39,388 nt of DNA from DATHSY01 sp046729855. GTDB taxonomy: Bacteria > Actinomycetota > UBA4738 > HRBIN12. The stretch's first letter is position 1. Every line of letters starts with the position of its first letter. Both the position numbers and the translations under genes were made by a program. The stretch spans positions 1 to 39,388 of the forward strand of contig JBKPHM010000065.1 in the NCBI GenBank assembly GCA_046729855.1, read 5' to 3'. The notes below the pieces were generated by a model. It searched no databases and was not told the DNA's origin. It saw nothing but the letters and a program-made list of their open reading frames with translations. This document shows, one piece after another, positions 32,504 through 39,388 of the stretch.

Positions 32504-32919
32504 CGGCGTTCTCCTTCTGTCGTCGACGTACCGCAAGGCGTGGTCCCCGCATGGTTTTCGGGGTCGTGACCGCCACGGATCTATGATCGCAGAGGCCGCC
32601 TCTGCCTCCTTCGGATCATTGCCCGGGCCGCCAGGCCAGCGCATCAGCGATCCGATCGCGTCCTGCGGCATCTTCTCCGTGGAAGGATCCACCGGCGCTC
32701 AGACCCGTTTAGGCGAATCGTCCTCTCCACCGCCACCGAGGCCTGGACATCCTGACGGTATCGGCGAAGGGCCGTCCAGGATCAATGCATCTGGTCTGGG
32801 CGGGGATGGACTGAAACCCCCGCCAAGGATCAGGGGACGCTGTCACCGAGCGTCACGTGACGCGAAGCGAGGCGAGGGCGGGTTGTGCCCGCACCTCGCC
32901 TCGCCACTCCCTGCTTCCG
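32504..32919. other. 416-nt intergenic region with two hairpins and a palindrome
   Basis: No gene recognised on either strand. Contents: ribosome site of the secreted protein (minus strand, 32509-32516); a 7-bp stem GGCGGGG/CCCCGCC at 32799-32805 and 32818-32824; a 14-bp palindrome at 32850-32863 (GCGTCAC/GTGACGC); and a strong 16-bp hairpin at 32867-32904. The last lies just downstream of the haloperoxidase stop codon. Confidence 0.6.
32867..32904 (-). terminator. Strong hairpin downstream of the haloperoxidase gene
   Basis: The arms GCGAGGCGAGG plus GCGGG pair with CCCGC and CCTCGCCTCGC, 16 base pairs with one bulged base and a loop of TTGTG. It is 15 nt past the stop of the minus-strand haloperoxidase gene. 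No long T-tract follows on that strand, so I rate termination as likely but not certain. Confidence 0.6.
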
Positions 32920-34275
32920 TCAGCCGGTCGGCTGGAAGTAGTGCCTGTCCATGTAGTGCGCGACCTTCTTGCCGAGGACCGCGCCCTGCACGTCCGCCGT
33001 CCGGAAGTGGATCCCGCCCCAGACGCGCGCGTCGATGATCTCCTTGAGCGCATCCGAGAATCGATCGAAGCCCCTCGCCGGACACGGCGCGGGCAGGCAC
33101 TTGTTGCTCGTCGCCGTGAACGGGACCCTGTCGGTGCTGAAGAAGCTCTGGAGCGTCCGCACGATCGCCCCGCTGACGCACGTGTGGCCGGCCGGGTGAT
33201 CGGGGAAGCCCGGCGTCACGAGCGGCGCGCCCGAGACCGGCACCGTCGGGTCGAAGAGCGGAACCCACGTCGGGTCCGCCACGGTCGCGGGGTTGCCGTC
33301 GCCCGCCGCCTCGCGGATCGCCGTGATCGGCCGCCAGAAGCTCCAGTATGCCTTGTTGTTCCAGCAACCGATCGCCCCGTCGGCCCCCGCCAGGTTCGCC
33401 ATTGCGAACAGACGAGCGCTGTCGACGATGTCGAGCCCGTGAGTCTCGGCCAGCGAGCGGGAGACGCGGTTCCAGATCGCGATCCCGTTGTCCTGCCAGA
33501 AGATTGCGGCGGCGGTCTGGTCGGGCGTGCGCCTGGTGCTCGTGAGCGACCCGAGCCGCTTCACCTCGTTGTAGTCAGCCGTGTACGCGTCGCTGGTGAG
33601 CGCGTTTGGTCCGTCGGTGCGGAGCATCTCCACGCTCGGGACCAGGAAGGGCCGCACGAACCCAACCCACGGCGCAGGGTCACGGGCGACGATGCCCGCC
33701 GGGCCCTGCGGCGGGCCGAGCCGCCACTCTCCCGGGTCGGTGCCGGCGGTGAACGTGAACGTTCCGCCCCGCCCATCGCCCGTCCGTGCGGTGAGCATGG
33801 CGGCTGCCGCCGCTTCGCCGACGGCGATCCCGCCCGACTTTGCCGGGCCGTCCGCCACGGTCGCCAGCGTCTGGTCGTAGAGCAGCTGCAGCGCCGACCG
33901 CTGCGCCGGGACGAGCCCCGTGAGCGGAGGCGAGTGCTCGCCCTCCACGAAGCCGACGAGCACCCGGAACGCCGCGGTCGCGGCGGCTGCCGGCTTCGAG
34001 TCCCCGGGGTCCGCCGGCGGCGAGACGAGGTATGGCTTGTGCCCGCCGTCGATTGCGTTGACGGCGTCGTAGACGGCCCCCTGCACCATCGCCAGGCTCA
34101 GCACCGACACGTGCGGCGGCTGGGCGGCCGTCGACATGATGGCCGTGGACGCGATCGCGTTCCACTCGATCGCCGCGTTTCCGGCGGTCTGCCCACGTGC
34201 GGTCGTGGACAGCCCCGACGAGGCGACCACCAGCACGGCGATCGCAGCGACGGCGATCCCTCTTCGTCGAAACAT
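32920..34275 (-). CDS. Secreted vanadium-dependent haloperoxidase-like protein (PAP2 superfamily)
   Basis: 451 aa. Signal peptide RGIAVAAIAVLVVASSGLS then TTARGQ. The vanadate/phosphate-binding site of the family is present in its three parts: KAYWSFWRPITAIR (Lys and Arg-Pro), PDHPAGHTCVSG (the GH of the PSGH motif, with Ala for Ser), and RVWGGIHFRTADVQG (Arg, His; the last His is the vanadate ligand). The rest is helical, ending HYMDRHYFQPTG. Family members oxidise halides with H2O2 and halogenate organic compounds; others are acid phosphatases, which cannot be told apart here. ATG at 34275 has GGAGGGAG five bases upstream. A 16-bp hairpin follows the stop. Confidence 0.88.
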   Translation of the reverse strand: MFRRRGIAVAAIAVLVVASSGLSTTARGQTAGNAAIEWNAIASTAIMSTAAQPPHVSVLSLAMVQGAVYDAVNAIDGGHKPYLVSPPADPGDSKPAAAATAAFRVLVGFVEGEHSPPLTGLVPAQRSALQLLYDQTLATVADGPAKSGGIAVGEAAAAAMLTARTGDGRGGTFTFTAGTDPGEWRLGPPQGPAGIVARDPAPWVGFVRPFLVPSVEMLRTDGPNALTSDAYTADYNEVKRLGSLTSTRRTPDQTAAAIFWQDNGIAIWNRVSRSLAETHGLDIVDSARLFAMANLAGADGAIGCWNNKAYWSFWRPITAIREAAGDGNPATVADPTWVPLFDPTVPVSGAPLVTPGFPDHPAGHTCVSGAIVRTLQSFFSTDRVPFTATSNKCLPAPCPARGFDRFSDALKEIIDARVWGGIHFRTADVQGAVLGKKVAHYMDRHYFQPTG

Positions 34276-34428
34276 CGTCTCCCTCCCTTCCTTCGTCCTT
34301 CGGTCCGATGTCTTCGGAGGACGCTATGGAGGCGGGATCCGGACGGACACCGTGGAGCCGGGCGGATGCCGGGGAGGCTCGCCGCCCTGTCGTCGGGGTG
34401 CTGAGACCTCTTGACGGCCCCCCTCCCG

Positions 34429-35157
34429 ATGGCGGAGAACTCCCCTCGGGGACCTTGGGGGAGGTCGGTCACCCTGGACGCTTCCGAGACCGACGCACCG
34501 CCGGACGTCGAGCGACCGCGTTCCGAGGTCGCCGAGATCCGCGCGTCACGCGAGCGCCTCGTCCGGGCCGCGGACGCGGATCGCCGGAGGATCGAGCGCG
34601 ACCTGCACGAGAACGTGCGGCAGAGCCTGATCGCGCTATCGGTCGAGCTCCAGCGCGCACGTCCGCTGCTCGAGACCGACCCGCCGGCTGCGACGGCGCT
34701 GCTCGACGAGATGGCTCATGACGTCCAGCTGGCGCTCGACGCGACGGCGCGCCTCGGTCAGTGGGTCTATCCGGCGCTGCTCGACGCCGGCGGCCTGGGG
34801 GCCGCGCTGCGCTCGGCCGTGACGACGCTCGGCATCCGGGCGTCGGTCGACGTCGTCGTCGGCGCGGACCGCTCGGGCGAGCTCGCGGCCACGGTCTATC
34901 TGTGCTGCCTCGAGGCCCTGGAGCTTGCCGGCACCGGAGCACGCGCGACGGTGACCGTGCGCGACGACGACGGAGCGCTCGCGTTCGAGGTCGTCGAGGT
35001 CGTCGAGGACGGGGTGCGGAGCGTGGGGACGGCCGGCCGTGACGAGCAGCGCCTCCGCCTGCGCGACCGCGTAGACGCCCACGGCGGCCAGGTGACGATC
35101 GGGCTGCAGCTCGATGGCGGCATCCGCGTCTCCGGCTCGCTGCCGGCGCGGCGATGA
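34429..35157 (+). CDS. DesK/NarL-type histidine kinase with degenerate ATP-binding domain
   Basis: 242 aa from ATG at 34429; a TTG at 34411 is possible, and neither start has a clear ribosome site. No membrane segment. The dimerisation/phosphorylation segment is good, RERLVRAADADRRRIERDLH then ENVRQSLIALSVELQRA, with the phosphoacceptor H60. In the ATPase domain the N-box should contain Asn (EALxNA), but reads CCLEALELAG. The G1 box DxGxG is replaced by EVVEVVEDGVRSV, in which a 9-nt tandem duplication (34990-35007) repeats VVE. The G2 region GRDEQRLRLRDRV has lost its glycines. The protein probably cannot bind ATP normally. It is convergent with a response regulator, two bases between stops. 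Confidence 0.8.
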   Translation: MAENSPRGPWGRSVTLDASETDAPPDVERPRSEVAEIRASRERLVRAADADRRRIERDLHENVRQSLIALSVELQRARPLLETDPPAATALLDEMAHDVQLALDATARLGQWVYPALLDAGGLGAALRSAVTTLGIRASVDVVVGADRSGELAATVYLCCLEALELAGTGARATVTVRDDDGALAFEVVEVVEDGVRSVGTAGRDEQRLRLRDRVDAHGGQVTIGLQLDGGIRVSGSLPARR

Positions 35158-35159
35158 CG

Positions 35160-35825
35160 CTATCCCTCGTGCGCGAGGTAGAGGATCACGGCCTTGACGC
35201 GCCGATGGACCGCGGTCTCCTCGGACAGCCCGAGCTTCAGGAAGAGGGAGTGGATCACCTTCTCGACGGAGCGCTCCGTCAGGAAGAGCGACGCGGCGAT
35301 CGCCGTGTTGTTCTTCCCCTCCGCCATCTCGCGCAGCACGTCGCGCTCGCGCGGCGTCAGCTGGTGCAGCGGGGACCGCTCGGCGCGCGCGTTCATCGCC
35401 ACGAGGGCGTCGACGACGTCCGGGTCGATCATCGAGCTCCCTTCGGCCACGGCGCGGATCGCGTCGACGAGTTGGTTCACGTCCTTGACTCGTTCCTTCA
35501 ACAGGTACGCACGCCGCGCGCTCCCGCCGTCCAGCAGCGCCAGCACGTAGCTGGGGTTCGTGTACTGGCTCAGAACGACGACCCCGACGTCGGGGTTCGT
35601 CTGGCGCAGCCGCTCGGCGGCCTGGATCCCCTCGTCCGTGTTCGTCGGCGGCATGCGGATGTCGGTCACGACCACGTCCGGGTGCTCCGCGTCGACGGCT
35701 TCGAGCAGCGATCCGAGGTCACCGCACACCGCGGCGACGTCCACGTCCGGCTGCGACTCGAGCATGTGGCGGATACCTTCGCGGAGGAGGTAGTGGTCCT
35801 CGGCCAACACGAGCCGAAGCGGCAT
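35160..35825 (-). CDS. NarL/LuxR-type response regulator
   Basis: 221 aa. Receiver domain 1-125 with acidic pocket (E9, D10), phosphoacceptor D55 (VVVTDIRMPP) and conserved K110 (AYLLKERVK). C-terminal LuxR helix-turn-helix LTPRERDVLREMAEGKNNTA then IAASLFLTERSVEKVIHSLF and LKLGL. Normal length for the family. ATG at 35825. It converges on the degenerate kinase (gap of two bases) and diverges from a single-domain receiver gene with only about 20 nt between start codons, so its promoter must overlap that gene. It is the obvious candidate partner of the kinase at 34429. Confidence 0.93.
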   Translation of the reverse strand: MPLRLVLAEDHYLLREGIRHMLESQPDVDVAAVCGDLGSLLEAVDAEHPDVVVTDIRMPPTNTDEGIQAAERLRQTNPDVGVVVLSQYTNPSYVLALLDGGSARRAYLLKERVKDVNQLVDAIRAVAEGSSMIDPDVVDALVAMNARAERSPLHQLTPRERDVLREMAEGKNNTAIAASLFLTERSVEKVIHSLFLKLGLSEETAVHRRVKAVILYLAHEG

Positions 35826-35845
35826 CCGCCGAGGATACGCCGGTG

Positions 35846-36241
35846 ATGTCGGTCTCTCCAGAGGCGGAGCACCCGCTCGTCCTGATCGTGGACGACAATG
35901 ACCGCAACCGGAAGCTCGCGGCGGACCTGCTGCGGGCCGGGGACCTGCGGACGCTCGAGGCGGGCAGCGGCGCCGAGGCGATCGCGCTCGCCGTCACGTA
36001 CGGACCCGACGTGATTCTGCTGGACCTCGGCCTCCCGGATATGGACGGCACGGAGGTCCTGCGCCGGCTCGAGCGGTCCGACGCTACGGCCCGGATCCCG
36101 GTCGTCGCGACGAGCGCCTCATCGCTGGAAGCGAGCGGCGACCGGCTCGTGGCCGCCGGTTTCGCCGGCTGGCTGGAGAAGCCGATCGTCGTGGACACCT
36201 TCGTAGCCCAGGTCCGTGCGTACTTCAGCGGGATCACTTGA
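35846..36241 (+). CDS. Single-domain CheY-like response regulator
   Basis: 131 aa from ATG at 35846 (an adjacent GTG at 35843 is also possible; GAGGA lies 7-10 nt upstream). It has only a receiver domain: VLIVDDNDRNRKLAADLLRA, phosphoacceptor D60 (DVILLDLGLPDMDGTEVL), and K112 (WLEKPIVV). No output domain. The sequence is of the DivK-like type that works through protein partners. Its start lies 20 nt from the divergent response-regulator start, so promoter elements must fall within the coding region of one of them. Probably part of a phosphorelay with the local kinases. Confidence 0.9.
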   Translation: MSVSPEAEHPLVLIVDDNDRNRKLAADLLRAGDLRTLEAGSGAEAIALAVTYGPDVILLDLGLPDMDGTEVLRRLERSDATARIPVVATSASSLEASGDRLVAAGFAGWLEKPIVVDTFVAQVRAYFSGIT

Positions 36242-36405
36242 CGATCCAGACGACTACCGTGCTAGCCCCCTGTGACCGGGCGGCGGGCACGGTGGGCCGC
36301 CGATCCGTGCCCTGCCTAGCTTCTACCACTGGACGGATGACGCCTCGCGATGTGAACATCGCCCGGCATCAATCGCCCTCGAGCCTGACAAGAAAGGAGG
36401 CTCAC

Positions 36406-36909
36406 ATGCGGAGGCTCTCGATTGGCTGCGCGCTCACCGTCATGGTCCTCGCGCTCGCGGCCTGCAGCGGCCCGGGCACGGACTCGGCCGCTCAGCAGCA
36501 GTTGCAAGAGAACGCCGATCGGTGGGAGATCGACCAGATCGAGAAGAAGTTCCACGAGGCCACGACGAAGCAGGACATCGACATGATGATGGGCCTCTGG
36601 GCGCCGAACGCGACCCTTACCGTGGGTCCGGCGGACACAGCTGTGGGAATCGGCGAGATCAGGGAGTTTTGGCTCGAGAAGTCCGCGGCGTTCGAGATGC
36701 AGAACCACTGGATCTCGGATCATCCCGCGTACAAGGTCGAGATCACGGTCGACGGCGACCGTGGGACGCTCCACTTCGAATGCCACTACGTCGATATGGA
36801 CACCGGTCAGATGGCGTTCGTCACGACGGCGGATCTGGACGTCGCGAGGATCAACGGGGGCTGGCTGATCACGAACATGATCGCCGGCTCGACGACGCTC
36901 GCCCCTTGA
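36406..36909 (+). CDS. SnoaL/NTF2-like lipoprotein
   Basis: 167 aa. ATG at 36406 is preceded by a perfect AAAGGAGG. A lipoprotein signal (MRRLSIGCALTVMVLALAAC) ends in LALAAC with Cys20 as the lipidation site. The mature part has the NTF2-like cone: DRWEIDQIEKKFHEATTKQD, then IDMMMGLWAPNATLTVGPA, IREFWLEKSAAF, VEITVDGDRGTLHFECHYVD and a final INGGWLITNMIAGS. Family members bind or transform small ligands, or simply bind proteins. It precedes a membrane histidine kinase by four bases, so it may act as a ligand-binding accessory sensor for it; this is inference from gene order. Confidence 0.86.
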   Translation: MRRLSIGCALTVMVLALAACSGPGTDSAAQQQLQENADRWEIDQIEKKFHEATTKQDIDMMMGLWAPNATLTVGPADTAVGIGEIREFWLEKSAAFEMQNHWISDHPAYKVEITVDGDRGTLHFECHYVDMDTGQMAFVTTADLDVARINGGWLITNMIAGSTTLAP

Positions 36910-36913
36910 GGCC

Positions 36914-38542
36914 GTGTCCGACGCCGCGGAAGCGAGGCGACCGGCCCCTGCCGCCGAGAAGCGGCGACCGCTGAGCGCCCGGTACGACCCGTTCGTCCGA
37001 GCGGTCGCCCGCGTTCCGACCAAGGTCCGCACGAAGGTGCTGATCGCGTTCGTCGGGACCTCGGTGCTGCTGGTCGCGATCGGCTACCTCGGCCAGCGCG
37101 TCCTCGGGGAATCGAACGAGCGGGTCGGGACCCTCGGGGCGCTCGAGCAACGTGCCGTCGCGTACGCGCAGCTCCAGCAGCATGCGAAGCAAGTCCGTGA
37201 GCTCCTCGCCGAGAACGTGGACCGGAAGTTCCACCTGGTGTGGCCCGAGGCCACCAAGAGCGGACGCGGCCGGCGCGCTTTGCCCGTGGACAGGGCGGTC
37301 GCGAACGCCGTGGACCGGATCGGGCCGGCCACCGCCCCCGATCGGCTCGGCTTCGCGCCGCCGTCGAATGACGCGGAGACGCTCTCCTCAATCCGACTGA
37401 CGGCTGAGGAGCTGTCGGCGTCGATGGTGACCATCATCGCGCTCGACAAGCGCGACGCGCACGGCAAGCGGTGGATCCTGCTCAGGCAGCACGCCGAGCT
37501 GCTCGCGGGCGATCTCTACCAGAGGGCGGCCGAGCTGGCGAACGGAACGAGGGAGGAGATTGCCGACCTGATCGCCCGGAACTCGAGTTCGTACGAGCGG
37601 TCGAGGATGCTCTTCATCGGCGTAGCCGCGAGCGCGCTGATCCTGGCGCTGCTGCTGGGATTCATCCTGTCGTGGTCGCTGATCGGGCCTATCCAGCGGA
37701 TCGACGCCAGGCTCGCGGCGATCGCATCCGGCGACTTCGCCGGCCAGGTCGACGTCGTGAACCGCGACGAGCTGGGCGCGCTTGCCGCGAACGTCAACCG
37801 GATGAACGACGAGCTGAGGCGGCTGTACATGGAGCTCGAGGCCGCGAGCCGGCACAAGTCGAAGTTCCTCGCGAACATGTCGCACGAGCTGCGGACGCCG
37901 CTGAACGCGATCATCGGCTTCTCGCAGGTGCTCCGCGACGGGATGTTCGGCGAGGTCAACGAGAAGCAGGCCGAGTACCTCGACGACATCCTGACGTCCG
38001 GGAACCATCTGCTCTCGCTGATCAACGACGTGCTCGACCTGTCCAAGGTCGAGGCGGGGCAGGTCAAGCTCGAGGTCCAGCCGTTCTCGTTGCGAGAGGC
38101 GCTCGAGCGCGGTGTCGTGATGGTGCGCGAGCGTGCGACGGAGGAGAGCGTCCAGGTCGCGTTCGCGGCCGACCCGGCGGTCGACGTCGTCGACGGCGAC
38201 GAGCGGCGGATCAAGCAGGTCATATTCAATCTGCTATCGAACGCCGTGAAGTTCACGCCGCCGGGTGGCGCGGTCGACGTGACCGCGGCGCGGGTGAACG
38301 GCGAGCTGAGGATTGCCGTTGCCGACACGGGTCCGGGCATCGCCCCAGAGGACCAGGAGCGGATCTTCGAGGAGTTCCAGCAGACGGCGGCCGGGCTCGA
38401 GAAGCGCGAGGGGACGGGCCTCGGCCTCGCGCTCTCCAAGCGGCTCGTCGAGCTCCACGGCGGTCGGATCTGGCTCGAGAGCGAGGTCGGCAAGGGAAGC
38501 ACGTTCGTATTCACGCTACCGGCAGGGCGGGTCTCATCGTGA
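36914..38542 (+). CDS. Membrane-bound sensor histidine kinase with HAMP domain
   Basis: 542 aa from GTG at 36914. Cytoplasmic basic head (1-40), helix 1 about 41-60, an extracytoplasmic sensor region of about 170 residues without a clear family, helix 2 about 232-258 (MLFIGVAASALILALLLGFI), then a HAMP linker (RIDARLAAIASGDFAGQVDV, ELGALAANVNRMNDELRRLY). HisKA: KFLANMSHELRTPLNAIIGF with H324. HATPase: NLLSNAVKFTPPGG (N-box), VADTGPGI (G1), RIFEEFQQ (F-box), GTGLGLALSK (G2). All catalytic boxes are intact. The start codon of the following response regulator overlaps its stop (GTGA), so the pair is translationally coupled. The lipoprotein gene lies four bases upstream. Confidence 0.94.
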   Translation: MSDAAEARRPAPAAEKRRPLSARYDPFVRAVARVPTKVRTKVLIAFVGTSVLLVAIGYLGQRVLGESNERVGTLGALEQRAVAYAQLQQHAKQVRELLAENVDRKFHLVWPEATKSGRGRRALPVDRAVANAVDRIGPATAPDRLGFAPPSNDAETLSSIRLTAEELSASMVTIIALDKRDAHGKRWILLRQHAELLAGDLYQRAAELANGTREEIADLIARNSSSYERSRMLFIGVAASALILALLLGFILSWSLIGPIQRIDARLAAIASGDFAGQVDVVNRDELGALAANVNRMNDELRRLYMELEAASRHKSKFLANMSHELRTPLNAIIGFSQVLRDGMFGEVNEKQAEYLDDILTSGNHLLSLINDVLDLSKVEAGQVKLEVQPFSLREALERGVVMVRERATEESVQVAFAADPAVDVVDGDERRIKQVIFNLLSNAVKFTPPGGAVDVTAARVNGELRIAVADTGPGIAPEDQERIFEEFQQTAAGLEKREGTGLGLALSKRLVELHGGRIWLESEVGKGSTFVFTLPAGRVSS

Positions 38543-38916
38543 CGGGCGAACGGATCCTCGTCGTCGAGGACAACGAGATGAACATGAAGCTCTTCCGTGA
38601 CGTGTTGCTCGCCACGGGGTACCGAACGCTCGAGGCGACGACGGGCGGCGAGGCGGTCGAGCTGGCCGCCCAACACGCGCCGGATCTCGTTCTCATGGAC
38701 ATCCAGCTTCCGGACGACGACGGCGTCCAAACGCTCGGCCGTTTGCGTGCGGACGCGCGCACCGCGACGATCCCGGTACTCGCGGTGACGGCACAGGCGA
38801 TGCAGGGAGACCGCGAGCGCTTCCTTGCCGCAGGCTTCGACGGGTACGTCGCGAAGCCGGTGAACGTCCGGGAACTCCTCGGGACCGTTCGGGACCACTT
38901 CGACGGACGCCGCTGA
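38539..38916 (+). CDS. CheY/DivK-like response regulator, partner of the preceding kinase
   Basis: 125 aa from GTG at 38539. Receiver domain only: ILVVEDNEMNMKLFRDVLLA, phosphoacceptor D54 (LVLMDIQLPDDDG), T83-type switch region (VLAVTAQAM) and K106 (YVAKPVNVRELL). There is no output domain. The four-base overlap with the kinase stop indicates they are made together and are cognate. With two receiver-only proteins in the cluster, a phosphorelay or a branched pathway is plausible. Confidence 0.92.
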   Translation: MTGERILVVEDNEMNMKLFRDVLLATGYRTLEATTGGEAVELAAQHAPDLVLMDIQLPDDDGVQTLGRLRADARTATIPVLAVTAQAMQGDRERFLAAGFDGYVAKPVNVRELLGTVRDHFDGRR

Positions 38917-38936
38917 AGGGTGGTGGCGCCACGACG

Positions 38937-39205
38937 ATGGATTGGGCCTGCGGCGTGCGGCACCGGTCCGTACGTCGGCCAGGTCCTGGGCGCCGCCCGG
39001 CAGGTCGTGGGTACCCGACCAGTCGAGCGGGATGCTTGGGCAGGCCAGATCAAAGTATCCGAAGGCACGATTCGAGCTCGTCGGCCTGCAGGGCGCCCTC
39101 GAGGGAGAATTCGACGCGGTGATGTGCATCGATGCGATGGAGCATGTGCCGCCCGAGGACTGGCCGCCCCGTCGTCCGCAACCTCTCGGCTGGACGGTCG
39201 CTAGC
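38937..39205 (+). pseudogene. Truncated class I SAM methyltransferase with duplication and frameshifts
   Basis: The first recognisable piece is MDWACG followed, in another frame, by CGTGPYVGQVLGAARQVVGT, that is motif I of a SAM methyltransferase (DxACGTG). The two frames are joined by a 7-nt tandem duplication, TGCGGCG repeated, at 38949-38961. After VVGT a 1-nt insertion in a CCC run puts the next stretch, DQSSGMLGQARSKYPKARFE then LVGLQGALEGEFDAVMCIDA and MEHVPPEDWP, in a third reading. One more base change at about 39170 leads to VVRNL, and similarity then ends. The N-terminus before motif I and the C-terminal half are missing. The gene abuts the response regulator on the same strand. Confidence 0.8.
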
Positions 39206-39283
39206 TCATCGGGCTGTTGGAGGGATCGTTAGCGAGCCCCCTACCCTGGCCTGGCTTCCGCAGCCGGATCGAGCGCTCGGCTC

Positions 39284-39388
39284 TCAGAACGGATACTCGT
39301 CCTTGCGCCAGCTGCGCGGCTCCTCCGGCTGCGGCTTCGGCGTCCGCTCGAGCAGCATGTTGAAGAAGGGAGCGACGAACGGATCGGG
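39284..39388 (-). CDS. C-terminal fragment of a gene running off the window
   Basis: The last 34 codons of a minus-strand gene whose start lies outside the window. It reads PDPFVAPFFNMLLERTPKPQ followed by PEEPRSWRKDEYPF, stop at 39284-39286. The charged, proline-rich tail is compatible with the end of a soluble protein, but no family can be assigned. Codon use looks like that of its neighbours (third-position G/C). It is convergent with the decayed methyltransferase. Confidence 0.5.
   Translation of the reverse strand, partial: PDPFVAPFFNMLLERTPKPQPEEPRSWRKDEYPF

Noticed and set aside
1..39388. Insertion sequence, integrase, attachment site or CRISPR array that would explain the decay.
   Set aside because: No transposase or integrase motif, flanking inverted repeat, or regularly spaced repeat was found on either strand.

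Overview
The window is G+C-rich DNA (roughly two thirds G+C by eye) packed with genes on both strands. It looks like chromosomal accessory DNA from a high-GC soil-type bacterium, most likely Actinomycetota or a related lineage. The basis is gene content: PD40/WSPDG beta-propeller lipoproteins, zinc-ribbon and MerR-type adenylate cyclases, a deazaflavin-type nitroreductase domain, ArsR-AHSA1 operons, a LuxR-AAA relic, frequent GTG starts and strong GGAGG ribosome sites. No rRNA, tRNA, CRISPR array, integrase, transposase or phage gene was seen.

Layout. 1-3490: a partial secreted cupin, a wrecked ECF-sigma/propeller locus, an intact propeller lipoprotein, a pair of unknown membrane proteins and an alpha/beta-hydrolase relic. 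3552-10536: MerR-type adenylate cyclase, membrane protein, GH15 glycosidase, SDR, soluble-transhydrogenase-like flavoprotein and a small membrane protein. 10581-16534: mostly small stress or redox genes, including a membrane/deazaflavin-oxidoreductase fusion, a CoA-binding protein, a YCII protein, an alpha/beta hydrolase coupled to a lone E2-type acyltransferase, small membrane proteins and a dead DUF1697 gene. 16550-18954: divergent NRAMP-like and CorA-like metal transporters. 19027-20280: a stretch of broken genes (LuxR-type ATPase, DUF1059-like, small membrane protein). 20397-23248: an ArsR-AHSA1-SRPBCC operon with a perfect palindromic operator, an AraC regulator and another SRPBCC gene. 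23339-32503: a frameshifted glycosidase, an arginase-fold enzyme, a BBE-type flavoprotein, a 954-aa cyclase/ATPase/TPR protein, a PPOX-fold protein, LtrA and a secreted protein. 32920-38916: a secreted vanadium-type haloperoxidase, then a signalling block of two histidine kinases, three response regulators and a SnoaL-like lipoprotein. 38937-39388: a methyltransferase relic and a partial unknown gene.

The most striking feature is gene decay. Nine loci are broken: internal deletions, a nonsense codon, a 7-nt tandem duplication, single-base indels, and three starts where a strong Shine-Dalgarno is followed by ATA or GTA instead of ATG or GTG. Intact ORFs of 400-954 codons lie between them. Widespread sequencing error is therefore not the simplest explanation, although single-indel cases (20139-20280, 23339-24839) could be errors. 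I did not find a convincing new multi-gene system. The best leads are the membrane/deazaflavin fusion with its 41-aa partner gene, the degenerate kinase facing a response regulator, and the operator over the arsR start codon.
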